Positions 33,171 through 43,709 of a stretch of DNA of 64,000 nt are shown in pieces. The DNA comes from Mesostigma viride. Lineage: Eukaryota > Streptophyta > Mesostigmatophyceae > Mesostigmatales > Mesostigmataceae. Where the stretch lies: positions 665,140 to 729,139 of the forward strand of contig RPFO01000692.1 of assembly GCA_009746045.1 (NCBI GenBank), written 5' to 3'. The notes under the pieces are model-generated. The model was not told the DNA's origin. It was given only the letters and a program-made list of their open reading frames with translations, and did no database searches. The position numbers and the translations under genes were made by a program. Positions within the stretch are counted from its first letter, which is position 1, and each line of letters begins with the position of its first letter.

Positions 33171-34099
33171 GCTGGTGCCTGGTTATAGGGCATTGGAGAG
33201 CAGATTGTGTGGTAGTGTCAGCATTGTGACTGGCATAATACCTGTATTTTAGTCTGTACTAAGGCTCATGGACCATGGTACACTCACTCTGATTTTAATC
33301 AGGATACAGCCAGGTTTTGGCTGGGGTTCATGCTGTTGACTACACAAGGTTGACAGGTCCATTACAGACCATGTATTCTATTTTAAAAGAAATGTATATT
33401 TGTACATACTCTCACAATGGTCTGGGAACCTTTATTCTGGGGTTTATAGGGCGGGGTTCGATTCCCTGGTATTATGTTTCTACAAGCTGGCCTGTTCAGG
33501 TGTTTGCCTGTTCAGACTTCCCTAGTTCCCCAGGGCAGGATTTAATTGTTGCCTATGTGTTTCATTTTGTCATTTGTTTGCTGTGGCAGTTTACCATCTG
33601 GCAAGTAGACGGGCGCCGTAAGACGGGCGCCAATAGACCCCTGTTGAGAGAATGACAGGCAAACTATTGTAATACGCCTTACTTTGTCAAGTGGTATTTT
33701 AATTGTCATGGATTTATTGTACTTATATTGAATATGTACTGGGTTTTATGGGATTAGTATCTGGGATTAATGTAACTCACCGCCAGAAGGTCATTGTACT
33801 GGAGGCTCTACCGAGGTGATGGGATTAATTCCTGGAGAAGACCTCATAGAATTAACCTGTATGTATTTAATTTTGTGTGTTCTAATATCTGGTGGTACTC
33901 TGTAATGCCACTTCCATAGGTTTTTATCCATTTCTCATGGAATGGTTTTCCCTGTGGCAGATCTGTTTCTTTTCCAGTTCCTTAAAAGAAAAGGCTGGGG
34001 GAATGGCAATGGCCATTAAAGACATCTGTTCAAGCTTCAAGCTGGAGTGAAGGACATTTCAAGCTACTTCAAGGGTCCCTGGCAGGGGATGTGATCCCT
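33171..34099 (+). other. 3' UTR of copia B with conserved RNA-like motifs
   Basis: About 930 nt. It holds a T-arm-like hairpin CGGGGTTCGATTCCCTG (33452-33468), two direct ACGGGCGCC units (33609-33617, 33623-33631), a stretch resembling the LTR end, and GTAATACG (33669-33676). These recur in order in B' and E. A CATCTGTTCAAGCTTCAAGC segment precedes the purine tract. No ORF is credible here. Confidence 0.6.
33452..33468 (+). promoter_or_regulatory. tRNA T-arm-like hairpin / Pol III B-box match
   Basis: 5-bp stem with loop TTCGATT; GGTTCGATTCC fits the B-box consensus. The E element has a T-arm with different stem pairs (UA and AU in place of CG and GU). No A-box, acceptor stem or complete tRNA is seen around it. 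Confidence 0.5.
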
Positions 34100-34118
34100 A
34101 AAGAAAAGAAGGGATTGG
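34100..34118 (+). promoter_or_regulatory. polypurine tract of copia B
   Basis: AAAGAAAAGAAGGGATTGG directly before the 3' LTR; identical at 52025-52043 in B'. Confidence 0.75.
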
Positions 34119-34732
34119 AGTTAACGTAAAGGATTTACGTTAGATGGATAGAGATTGTTACGCTCTTTCCAACGGCACCTTGAACGCCTCATTTGGTTAA
34201 GGAACGTAAAAGTTATGACGTTTCCTAGGCTGTGCCGACAGTACCCGGCGCGCCACTGTGGGCGCGTACGGACACAGGATGTACAAGTGTCACTTTGATA
34301 GTCCGCAGGACGTTGACAGGACTTGTACAGGACTTGATGGTCAATTGATAGGTAGGCGTGCTGTAGCGCGCCAGGACCTATGAGACAATTGATGCTGAGT
34401 AGTGTACGGATAGGTCCACAGGACTAGCCGTATGGACAATTGATAGATCTGCGCGCCAAAGGCGTGCCAGAGTCTGTGTAATCAATTGATTGATAGTTCA
34501 GCTGTGACAGTGCAGCTGAATACTTGGACGCGTCCCTAGCAACCTATATGTATGACTTGGTAGCACCGGGACGCTAGTTCTTGCGTGCACGTTCTCTTGG
34601 CACTGCGACCCTGTGGTCTGTGCTGCGTGCAGTCTTGGAAGTGACGTGACTTACGTCTGTGTTCCTTATTCTTAATAAAGGCAACATTCCTGCAAGAACC
34701 ATGGCGGAATTCAGGGCAACTCTCTCACAACT
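34119..34732 (+). repeat. 3' LTR of copia B
   Basis: 614 bp, matching 26888-27501 with about two differences (GTACAAGTG/GTACGAGTG and CTGTGGTC/CTGTCGTC). Followed by TSD GCGGG (34733-34737). Confidence 0.85.
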
Positions 34733-35600
34733 GCGGGCCCTCCACCAGTACCCGATCGCCCACCTCGATGGACGGCGTCCGGTTATCCCGCTTGCCGGCT
34801 GTCCTCTCCAGATACCGCTCTGTCGCTGCGCGGTAGCCCTGGACTGCGCTGTTATGCGCCTGGTGCATCCGCTGCAGCAGCCGATCGACCCCCTGAAGGG
34901 TGTCCAGCTTGACCTGATCCTCTCCAAGTCCGGGGCTCAGGAGCAATTCGGGCGGCGTGAGAGGGTGTCGGCCGGAGTTGAGGAAAAAGGGAGTAAATCC
35001 ATGGGCGGCCTGGGGGGCATTGTTCAGGGAGAACTCCACCAAGCCCAGAAGTTCCTCCCAATTGCTGCCCACCGCGTCGGTGTAGTGTCGCATGGTTTCT
35101 TGCACTGTGCGGTTCAACCGCTCCACCAGTTGCGACGACGAGCTGTGATAGGCCATGCCCAGCGACACCTTGGTGCCCAGCCGTTCGAAAAACTCCTGCC
35201 AGAATTTGGCCGTGAAGAGCTTGTCGCGGTCAGAGATGAACTGTCGGCTGAGCCCGTGGAACCGAAACACGTGCGTCAGGTATATCTTGGCGCACTCCTC
35301 CGCCGTGAGGTCGGCCGGACACGGGGCCAGATGACACATACGCGTCAGGCGGTCCACGAACACCAAGACCATGCTGTTGCCGCTCTTCGTCTTCTTGAAC
35401 GGGCCGATGAAGTCCATATCATGATCAGAATCCCACGGACCCATCGGATCAGGCAACGTCTTAGGGACGGCTTGAGAGCCCGTGTTCCTGGACTTCATGA
35501 TCTGGCACGAGGGGCACTGGCGCACATACGTCTCGATATACTCCTTCATCCCTGGCCAGTAGAAATGCTTGCGGGCCCGGGGAAGGAGGCGGTGGCGTCC
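34733..35600 (-). pseudogene. pol: gypsy C integrase core
   Basis: Minus-strand frame from 35600. KHFYWPG and CPSCQIMKS complete the zinc region. Catalytic residues lie in MDFIGPFKK, FISDRDKLF and QLVERLNRTVQE, then GDRVLVEGPQ up to the insertion point of copia B. Flanked on the right by the TTAA of element F. Confidence 0.9.
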
Positions 35601-35604
35601 TTAA

Positions 35605-35740
35605 GGGGACTCGGCGCGGCGAATATTTTCCGCGCCAAAAAAATTCCGCGGTACCCTCCGTACCGTGAAAAGTGGGTGCACGGTGCGCGCACCCCTTGCG
35701 GAAGTGGCCATGGCGACTGCTTTCAGACGAAACGTGACAA
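35605..35740 (+). repeat. left terminal inverted repeat of F
   Basis: Pairs with 40036-40171 with scattered mismatches. Its inner end holds ATGGCGACTGCTTTCAGACG, an ATG context shared by both F ends and by the copy at 62255. Confidence 0.8.
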
Positions 35741-37329
35741 ATCTGGCTCGCGGAAAGCAGAAAAAATGCTCGATTGTTGGAGAAAATTAGCTACTGATTC
35801 TAATTTATGGTGGGATGGTTGCGATCTATAATGTTGCGGGCTTTTTTTCTTTGCCATCGGCAGGGGGGGGGTCCGGCCTGAATTTCTGTCGGGATGAATA
35901 AAGTATAATGGATGCCTGCCGGCGTGATTGTTGATTGTTGCCAGTTTTGATGGTCGTAAGGAAAGCTAGTCTAATGATGTTTCTAAAGCCGTAAAAATTC
36001 CCGCTGCTATCTTTACCTTTCCCGTCATTTTGCGGTAAGATAACATTAGGCCTGCGCGATGTGTGCCCAACCTCTCCATGAAAGGGTGGCCTTTCTTGTG
36101 CGCCTGGGCACGAATAAATGCCCGTTATGGTACGTTCTTGTATTAAACGTCTTAATCTAGCGTTTTCCTGCTTTCTTAGCTCGTTGAGCGTAAGCTTTTT
36201 GCCTTCTTTCCGGCCAGATGCAGCCAGGAAGTTGTGGGTCCTGGCGCTGCATCGCTAGATTCCTGGATGTTTTTTAGCAAGTTCGTCTGTGACATGGCTC
36301 AGTGGCTTTCTGCAGCGCGAGGCCCGCAACCTGTCGGGAAGGTGTAATGCTTTTATTTCCATGCTTCTCTGAAATTTCTTTTGCTTTATAGACAGTTGTG
36401 TTCGAGGAATTCACGCGGTCTTCCTAAGCAGCGGCATCATTTTCCCCAGACACTGACGAGCTGGCACCTGTCTCCTAAAGAAAGTGGCTCGTGCTTGTTA
36501 GAAAGGAGGCAGTGTGCATTTTGCGGGACACAATGCTTTGGTGGCACATGCGTCAGGTAGGTTGTTCCAATGGTCTCTTCACCTTTCCCACTGAGTAAAT
36601 GATAGCCTTTATCATGCTAACCAGAGCAGCTAGCCACAGGTTGGCTGGATTAAAAGTCAGCTTATTTTCTCTTTATATATTGCGTGTGTGGTCCTCCACG
36701 CGTCCGGCTTGTTGGGCATTTTGGAACAGGGTTTTTAATGTGTTGTTGGGTGAAACAACTTGGTTGTTGGCACAAAACCACACATTATTAGCCTGGGATA
36801 GGCATGACATATGCTGCTCAGGCGTGTCGTCCTACCAGCCTTGTTGTTAAGGGTAGACTCACAAGGCTGGCTGTGCCGATGGAGGGGTGGGGCGTATGAC
36901 GCTCCGGACATCCTCCTCACACTCCGTGATCAAAGTGGGCATGTTTTTGGGTGTCTAGGGTAGCAAAACAGATGTCATTTTGGCTCAGCACTACCTCAAT
37001 TCTCTTTTAGCGTCTACCCAGGTGGCATCACAGAAACATCAATAACTTGAGCTACGCTTGTCAGAATGAGCTCAAACTTTGGGGTTGTGTTTCCCCCCAC
37101 TCAGTGGAATTTCGCATGTATGGATGACCCCATTCGATGTGTTAATGATTTGATTTATTTTTGTTGCTCAAAAAAGTACCCATTTTGCGGGGAAATTAAT
37201 AACTCAAACAAATGTGATTATTTTGACCATGTGAATAGCCCAGATTTTTTAGAAGTGGGGGAACTTTGCAGGAATGTATGGGCAGGTCATTTGGATTAGT
37301 GGTTTGTCTTGGGCAAAATATCTCATAAA

Positions 37330-37710
37330 TAGCGTCTTTTTCTATTTTTAGCTCACCACCGGTACGTGGTTGGGGGTAGTAGTTTTACAGTAACCCCAAC
37401 AAGTGGTGGCATGAATGTCCAAACATCATATTTATGGTTCTCAATCATCACTAGATGGTTCCCAAGTGCATTGGAACTGATATTCATTAAAGTCAGTTTT
37501 TCAGGCTTTTGGACATGCGAGTCCGAGGAGGTGGCACCCCAAAAACCTTAAAACTTGACCCATGCTAATATCACTTGAATTTCAGTTGCACCATGCTAAA
37601 TTATGATTGGGGGCACTGAATAAGATCTCTAGTGAGTTGTCCATGCACTTGTTGGGGGTACTACCCCCACATATACGCCAATATAGCGCTATAAATAGAA
37701 AAAGACGCTA
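37330..37710. repeat. possible nested 381-bp inverted-repeat element in F
   Basis: Ends TAGCGTCTTTTTCTATTTTTAGC and its near-perfect complement (37688-37710, one mismatch). No clear TSD; non-coding. It could be a MITE or part of F. Confidence 0.45.
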
Positions 37711-38054
37711 ATTAGGGCTATGTATGCCCCAGCCCATGCACTCATTTGTTGGCAAAAAAAAATGTAGCGTCTATAGTTCCCTGAGTTTGTAGCTTGCCGA
37801 GCTATTTACATCATGAAAATGACAAAACCTTGAACAGTTATTAATTTCCCCGCAAAAGTACCCTTTTTTTACCGGACATTGGGAATAAACATGTCATAAC
37901 CACTTCAGATTAGGCAACAAAATGTAGCGAAAATCCGGCTATCAGGGGGACAGCAGTGGTCCAAGTCCCAGGTCATTCCGACAAGTCTAGCTCAAGTTAT
38001 TGCGTTTGGCGCGTTAGAACAAAAATGCCCGCTAAACCAGAAATTGTCACAATT

Positions 38055-38333
38055 TCAGCCCTTGTAAGCATCCTGCACAAGGCAGGCAGGGCAAAACCAA
38101 TCCCCCTTGGGCTCCTTAGTCAACGGGGGGTCAGCGCAGCACCCATGCAGTCCTCCCTTGCACCCGAATGTGCTGCACAGCAGGAAAGGGACACCGTCAA
38201 TTTCATCCGGGGACGCACATGCAAGGCAAGGAATATCATCAACATCATTCTCATCATCACTGCTACCTTCCCCATCGTCCCCCTGCCCCTCCCTTTGCAT
38301 CACGTCGTGGCAGCCACCCTTAAAACAGGTCAT
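38055..38333 (-). CDS. PHD-type zinc finger ORF in element F
   Basis: Minus-strand ORF of 92 codons. After an acidic stretch it has CLAC, then LLCSTFGC, LHGCC and DWFCPACL, the C4HC3 spacing and the W-x-C-P-x-C ending of PHD fingers that read histone tails. It sits between two 28-bp direct repeats (37970-37997, 38327-38354), the second overlapping its ATG. It may be a captured host fragment or the cysteine-rich end of a decayed transposase. Expression is not shown. Confidence 0.5.
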   Translation of the reverse strand: MTCFKGGCHDVMQREGQGDDGEGSSDDENDVDDIPCLACASPDEIDGVPFLLCSTFGCKGGLHGCCADPPLTKEPKGDWFCPACLVQDAYKG

Positions 38334-40035
38334 TCCGACAAGTCTAGCTCAAGTAATAAGGTTATGCGTGCTAAAACCTGAACATAAGCTTAAGGGGGGT
38401 TTTCTTTGTATATGGCCACTTAGGCATGCTGTTTTCCATCCAAAAAGCCAGAAAGCATGCCCCACTCGATCACAAAACATAAGCAAACGGCTAGGCACCA
38501 CATCTGCCCTCACCTGCCCTCGGCATGGCCGACCTTGCCAGCGCAAGCATAGCAACACGATCGCTAGGCATACATGCCAAGAGAGCATACACTATACTCA
38601 ACCCAAGGTTACCTTGTAAACTTCATGCCAAGAACTCAGCAAATCTATGATCAAAAGCACATATAGTTAACTCTGGCACACTGATGATGACACATGCTCA
38701 AGGTTGGTGGGGGTCACTGTGGCACACACTGATGGGTTTCCTAGACGACCACTCACCACCTGACGAGGCGCTAAGGACCACTCAGAAAGCAAGTAAACAC
38801 AATCACACTTTACATGCCATCAACATGGATCAAATCCTGCATGCTGAATATGTTATGAAGTACAAAGGGGTAGCCACGCACCTCATACTCCTTCACCGTC
38901 CCTCGAGCATGGCCAGACTTTTAAGTACTTGAATAGCAATAATGATGATGGCACTTACATGCATTACCAGCATTTTCTATGTTTCTCCCAGGTTAGAATG
39001 TAAGGGTTATGCCAACCAAGCTTACCAGCACAGCAACAACTCCTTAACTGCCCTACCCGACATGGGCAACAAACTGGAACTATGCCGAGGGCAAGGAACC
39101 AAGGAGATCATGGCATACAAAGCTTGCATGCAGTCAACCATGTCAATCATGGTTGGCTCAGCACATTGCTGTCTTGTCACATCATCATAACAAGGAAAGC
39201 TCAAATAAACCAATGATGGCAGCTATCTACATGCAGTCACACAAATGCAATATCTCCAACATGATCGTCGATAAAAAAACTTCCTTCCCTGCACGATAAA
39301 ATGCAAAGAAACCAGTGGCAGCCGTTCAGCTTCTGACCGCTGTGATGCCGCTGCGAGGAAAGGGTGCGTCACTATCACACAACAAGAAGCGTCCATACGC
39401 ACAACATCCTTGCCAGAACGCGTGCTATGAAATCCCTTACGCCTTCCCTAGGATCTATCGGCTGAGACTGAAGCGGATTTGATCAAGACATCAACGAAAA
39501 CAAGCTAAAGCTGCCAGGTATTCGTCAACACGATGGCGAGCAACGGAGAGTTAACTGGCGGAAACTGACCAAAACGAACGCAAAAAACTTCGAACGATGA
39601 GCTCTTCGAAGAAAGAACTGATAATATATAACAGTCGCCACAAATCTATACCTTGACCTCGTAGATCCCTCGCCCAGGCGCGCAACAACGGCCGTTCTTC
39701 CATGGAAGGTTCCGACATGCACTGCGCAGGCCTGAAGAAATACTTACCGAGAATGGCCGAAAATGTAGCAAAAAGCACCCGTTCGGTTTAGAATTCGATG
39801 CTACCGATAAGAATGCATCCTTCACGGTCAAAAAGACCCCCAAAACTGAGAATTTACTGCCGCAATCACGAATTCTATTTTATTCCGCGCGACCAAAAAA
39901 TGCAGATTCCCCCCCATGCCGATGGCAGTAAAAGAAAGCAGCGATATTGTAAACCAGCCACTTGCCGCCGCAACCCAACATCATTAAATCATCGTCTTCA
40001 ACATCCAAGCATTCTTTTTGCATTTCTCTAGCCCT

Positions 40036-40171
40036 ACATTGCTAGTTTCGCCTAAACGCAGTCGCCATGGCCACTTCTGCAAGTGGTGCGCGCACGGAGC
40101 ACCCACTTTTCACGGTACGGCCGGTGCCGCGAATTTTTTCGCGCGGAAAATATTCGGCGCGCCATGTCCCC
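40036..40171 (-). repeat. right terminal inverted repeat of F
   Basis: Reverse complement of the left end; GGGGACATGGCGCGCC terminus next to TTAA. Confidence 0.8.
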
Positions 40172-40175
40172 TTAA

Positions 40176-40838
40176 TTGATGTCCGCCTAGGAGGGAATCA
40201 TGGAGCTCGTGGAGCAAGGCGGCCCTACAAAGCTCAGGGACGTACAGCCGCCATTCCTCCGGCTGGACACCCACGAACAGGCGCCCATCCTGGAACTTGC
40301 AAGGGAAGGCGCCCATCTGCTGGGAATGTGCCCTGATGGCCTCGAGCGCCGCTTCTTCCGTGACCGTGAAACGACTGATCATCGTCTCTAGGTCCGACGT
40401 AACTGTGAACGCGTCCTCGGCCGAGTCCTCCGCATCCGTACTCGCCTGGTTGACTAATTCTGAGAAGACTGTAGGGGGGCCGAGCGGCTGAAGCTGAAAA
40501 ATTCCCTGGGGCGGCACCACATGACTGAGGGGCACGCGCGTATGCGACCCCTCCCCCTCCCCGGGGGTGGCCACGTCCTCGTGGGCGCTCTGCCGAGCCG
40601 CCTCAACCAAGAGGGGTGACAAGTCATCCATGGTGCATGGTGTGCCCAAGATGAAACAGGTGGCGGGCCCGGGGGGACCGTGGCTCCACGCCATAGGCGG
40701 TCCCCGGGGCAGCCACTGGTACACAGGTGGTATGAAGCACGTCCATGTCCTCATAGAACCAATAGTCCGCCCGTCGCGAGAGGGCGTCGGGCACCACGTT
40801 GTCCGCACCCATGACATATTGGATCTTGAACGGCGCAA
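40176..40838 (-). pseudogene. pol: gypsy C pol linker and integrase N-terminus
   Basis: Reads LETMISRFTVTEEAAL, EEWRLYVPELCRAALLHEL and HDSLLGGHQ, the first half of the HHCC zinc region, up to the TTAA insertion site of F. Equivalent to 20958-20500 of gypsy A. Confidence 0.8.
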
Positions 40839-41330
40839 ACTGCGACAAGTACTCCATCCACCGCGCTTGGCGGGGCGTCAGATTGGGCTGCACCAGGAGG
40901 TGGGTGAGCGGCCGGTGGTCAGTGTGGATCACCAGGCGGTGGGGGTCGAGATGATTCCCCCTGCTCACTAATGGCCACCGAAAACTGGGCTCCCAAAAGA
41001 TGATGACGCCACGTGTGGCAGCTGTAAACGACTGCATGCCAGGAGTTACTGTTGATGCACTGGGTAGTTCCGCTCCGCCGGAATCATCGTGCGTGAGATG
41101 TACTCAATGGGCTGAAGGCCCTTGCCTTGATCCTGCAGGAGAACGCCCCCGATGGCCACCTTGCTGGCGTCGGTAGCCACGACGAAAGGAAGGGACGGGT
41201 CCGGCAGGACGAGGACCGGCGCTGTGGTGAGGTGGCGCTTAAGTGCCTCGAAGGCCTGCTGGCACTGCTCAGCCCAAAGGAACTGGGTACCCTTCTTGAG
41301 AAGAGCGTTGATCGGGGCGGCGATGGTGGC
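40624..41330 (-). pseudogene. pol: gypsy C RNase H domain, frameshifted
   Basis: VVATDASKVAIGGVLLQD and ERNYPVHQQ are in the same frame as RT down to 41046. After a break near 41040 come IHTDHRPLTHLL, RWMEYLSQFAPF and DALSRRADY. Confidence 0.85.
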
Positions 41331-42392
41331 AAACCTCGGGATGAACCGTCGGTAGTAGGATGCCAACCCCAGGAAACTGCGCACCCCCTTCACGTCCGTG
41401 GGGACCGGCCATTGCTGTACGGCCTCGATCTTCTCCGGGTCGGTCGCGATGCCGTCCGCGGACAGGGTATGGCCCAGAAAGGGCACACAGCGGCCAGCGC
41501 GCACCTTGGCCTTCCGCGCCGACAGGTGCTCGTCTTCCATGATCTGCAGCACTGCGTCAACATCCTCCAGGTGCTCCTCGAACGTCTTGGAGTACACCAG
41601 GATGTCGTCCAGGTACGCCAGCGCGCACGTGCGCTTGTAGGTCCATGGTGGGCGCGCCCCCTTCTGCGGGTCCGTCAGATCCTTGGAGACCTGCGGCAGG
41701 TGGGCCGTGCCCCTCACCGGACGGAGGATGTCGTTCATAAGCATCTGAAAGGACGCTGCCAGGCGAATTACACAGGCCCATTGCCGCCACCCGAAACTGG
41801 TAGTGGCCGAAGGGCGTGGCGAACGCGGTCTTGTGGCAGTCTTCCGGCGCGATGCGCAGCTGCCAAAACCCGTCCGCACAGTCGATGACAGTGAAGCACG
41901 TAGCCCCTTGGACACGGTTGAAGATGTCGTCGATCCTCGGTAGGGGATACCGGGACTTGACAGTGATGGCGTTCAGCTTCCGGTAGTCAGTCACCAAACG
42001 CCACTTGCCCCCTGGCTTGGGAACGAGCAGCACGCCCGCTGAGAAGGGGCTGTTGCTGGGTTCAATGAGCCAGGCGTCGAGCAGCGAAATGAGGATCTTC
42101 TTGAGCTCCACCAGCTCGACTGGGCCCATGCGGTACATGGGAGACGCTGTCGGCCCGGAACCCTCCCATGGACTTGGACACGGTGTAGCACCGCTCGATT
42201 GGGAGGGGACTGGGGCGTGCGATCCGCGAAGAGAGTAGCGCGCTTCTCCAAGACGGCGTTGAACCGCGCCAGCTCGTCCGGAGTGAAGCCGATCTCGTTG
42301 AGCATGGCCTGAGTGCTGTCCAGGTCTATACGGTACATCGCATACTCCTTGCCCTTCCGGAGCTGGCGTGCCAGCGTCTTGCTACTCATCAT
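41200..42392 (-). pseudogene. pol: gypsy C reverse transcriptase, frameshifted
   Basis: A linker (42392 to about 42150) leads into ELKKILISLLD-type fingers, LLVPKPGGKWRLVTDYR, motif A VIDCADGFWQL and AAMGLCNSP. The frame breaks near 41765 and continues with SFQMLMNDILRP, the catalytic YLDDILVYS, FLGHTLSADGI and VRSFLGLASYYRRFI. Closely parallels gypsy A. Confidence 0.85.
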
Positions 42393-43024
42393 GGGATCTG
42401 GGACGCTGGTCGAGGCCCGTCCGCCGAGCGCTCGTGTGTAATGTTATGTACCTCGGCGGCCTGTGCCCTGTACTCGCTGTCGGGGCACCAAAAGGATCCA
42501 TCCGGAAACCAAACTACCCGTCGGCGTACACTGATGTCTACATCCTGCTTGTCCAACCAGTCCACTCCAATGATGATGTCTGCAGCGCCCAGCGGCGCAA
42601 TAGTCGCCACCAGGTCCACCGGCGTGCCTTGCAGCACGCCCTTGATGTCTGCCAGGCCTGGCGACTGGTGTCGCCGGCCATCCGAATAGGTGACATGCAC
42701 TGCCGTGTTGTGCGGTCGTGGGACCAGACCCAGCCGGCGCACCAGGGCCTCGTTGATGAAGGACGCGGAGGCGCCGGTGTCGACCAAAAACTTCACGTCC
42801 ATGACCGTTTTCTCCTTCAAATACGGATCAAGGACGGTGGGAGGAACCAGTAACCCTCCACTGAAAAGAAACAAATGTCGCGAGCCTCCTTGAGATACAC
42901 GCGCCGGTTGGGTGGCCGCGTCGGAAGCCACGTTATTGACGTCTACCTCTAATCTAATTGACTCCGCGTCAGGACCACTATCTAATTTCTCCACCCTATC
43001 ATCTACCCCGGGGCCCAGCCCCAC
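42393..43024 (-). pseudogene. pol: gypsy C aspartic protease
   Basis: Retropepsin active site KFLVDTGASASFI, with ALVRRLGLVPRP and the later ADIIIGVDWL motif. The DTG is intact, unlike the DTN of the copia elements here. Lies between gag and RT. Confidence 0.85.
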
Positions 43025-43709
43025 GGGTAAGGCTACTACTCCCGAGGAGCGGTGGGACGGGAGGCCGCCTCGCCCGACCGCCCGCCAGTTAGATGAGATG
43101 CTTAGGCTGACAAACGGATTTCCGGCCTGCGCGCCGCGTATTGCCTACCGCGGCTGAGCGGGACACCTCAGTATACTGTACGGCAGGTCGTACGGTCCTG
43201 AGGTGTCATGTGGACTGATGTGCAGTTAGTGCCAGACTGTTCCTAGGCTCTAGCTCGACCCGCCAGATCCGGGGTATCCGGTTCTGACGGGCCGAGTGTG
43301 TAGTGGATGCTAGTGACGTGGTCGCATGGCATGGCAGTGTACAGTTGTCCACTGGTAGGCGCTGCAGTGGAGCGCTGCCATAGGCATATAGGCGTAGCAC
43401 TGGGGAGTGCCACAGCACCCGAGTTTGCCCAGTTCCATTCTGAGCTCTCAGTGTTCATTGCGTTCATTGTATTATTTGCTAATACAATCTTCCTCATCAT
43501 TCTCAGCTTTCGTGAGTTGTCTCTCGCATTCATCTCGTTCCAACTCCGCCCTCTTCCCCCCCCTCCTCCTCTTCATCATCCTCCTCCTCGTCTTCATACT
43601 CGTAGCCAGCCACGGTGTGCGTCTGACCGGAAGAGGAGGACTGTCGTCGCGCCTCAATCTCGTTAACCGCACGCAACACGCCCGTGTTGGTGGAGCTGGT
43701 CGCGGGCGG
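43025..43709 (-). other. gypsy C gag-protease spacer
   Basis: Overlapping arginine-rich minus-strand frames (about 43993-43472) probably include the gag tail after a frameshift. The rest shows no domain. Two similar TACGGTCCTGAGGTGTC-type stretches occur near 43160-43210. Confidence 0.4.

Larger units (their letters stand above)
26888..34732 (+). mobile_element. Ty1/copia-type LTR retrotransposon B, complete but frameshifted
   Basis: 7845 bp with 614-bp LTRs differing at about two positions, so a recent insertion. The 5-bp TSD is GCGGA/GCGGG (26883-26887, 34733-34737). Order: 5' LTR, ORF1, gag, UGA, pol (IN, protease-like, RT, RNase H), long 3' UTR, purine tract, 3' LTR. Inserted in integrase of gypsy C. 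Pol is interrupted once near 32415, and the gag tail and gag-pol spacer have small indels. Confidence 0.9.
35605..40171. mobile_element. TTAA-type DNA transposon F with long terminal inverted repeats
   Basis: 4567 bp flanked by TTAA (35601-35604, 40172-40175). Terminal inverted repeats of about 130 bp start GGGGAC and include AATATTTTCCGCGC, GTGCGCGCACC and GTGGCCATGGCGACTGC. It interrupts the integrase of gypsy C after its LLGGHQ codons. No full transposase was found; the only recognisable domain is a PHD-type finger ORF. TTAA targeting points to a piggyBac-like mobiliser. A second copy begins at 62255. Confidence 0.8.

Noticed and set aside
33452-33468. A complete tRNA gene
   Set aside because: Only a T-arm/B-box is present. 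No A-box, acceptor stem or anticodon arm could be built around it.
34659-35831. Plus-strand ORF of 390 codons
   Set aside because: It crosses the copia B LTR end and runs antisense to the gypsy C integrase; no domain in this direction.
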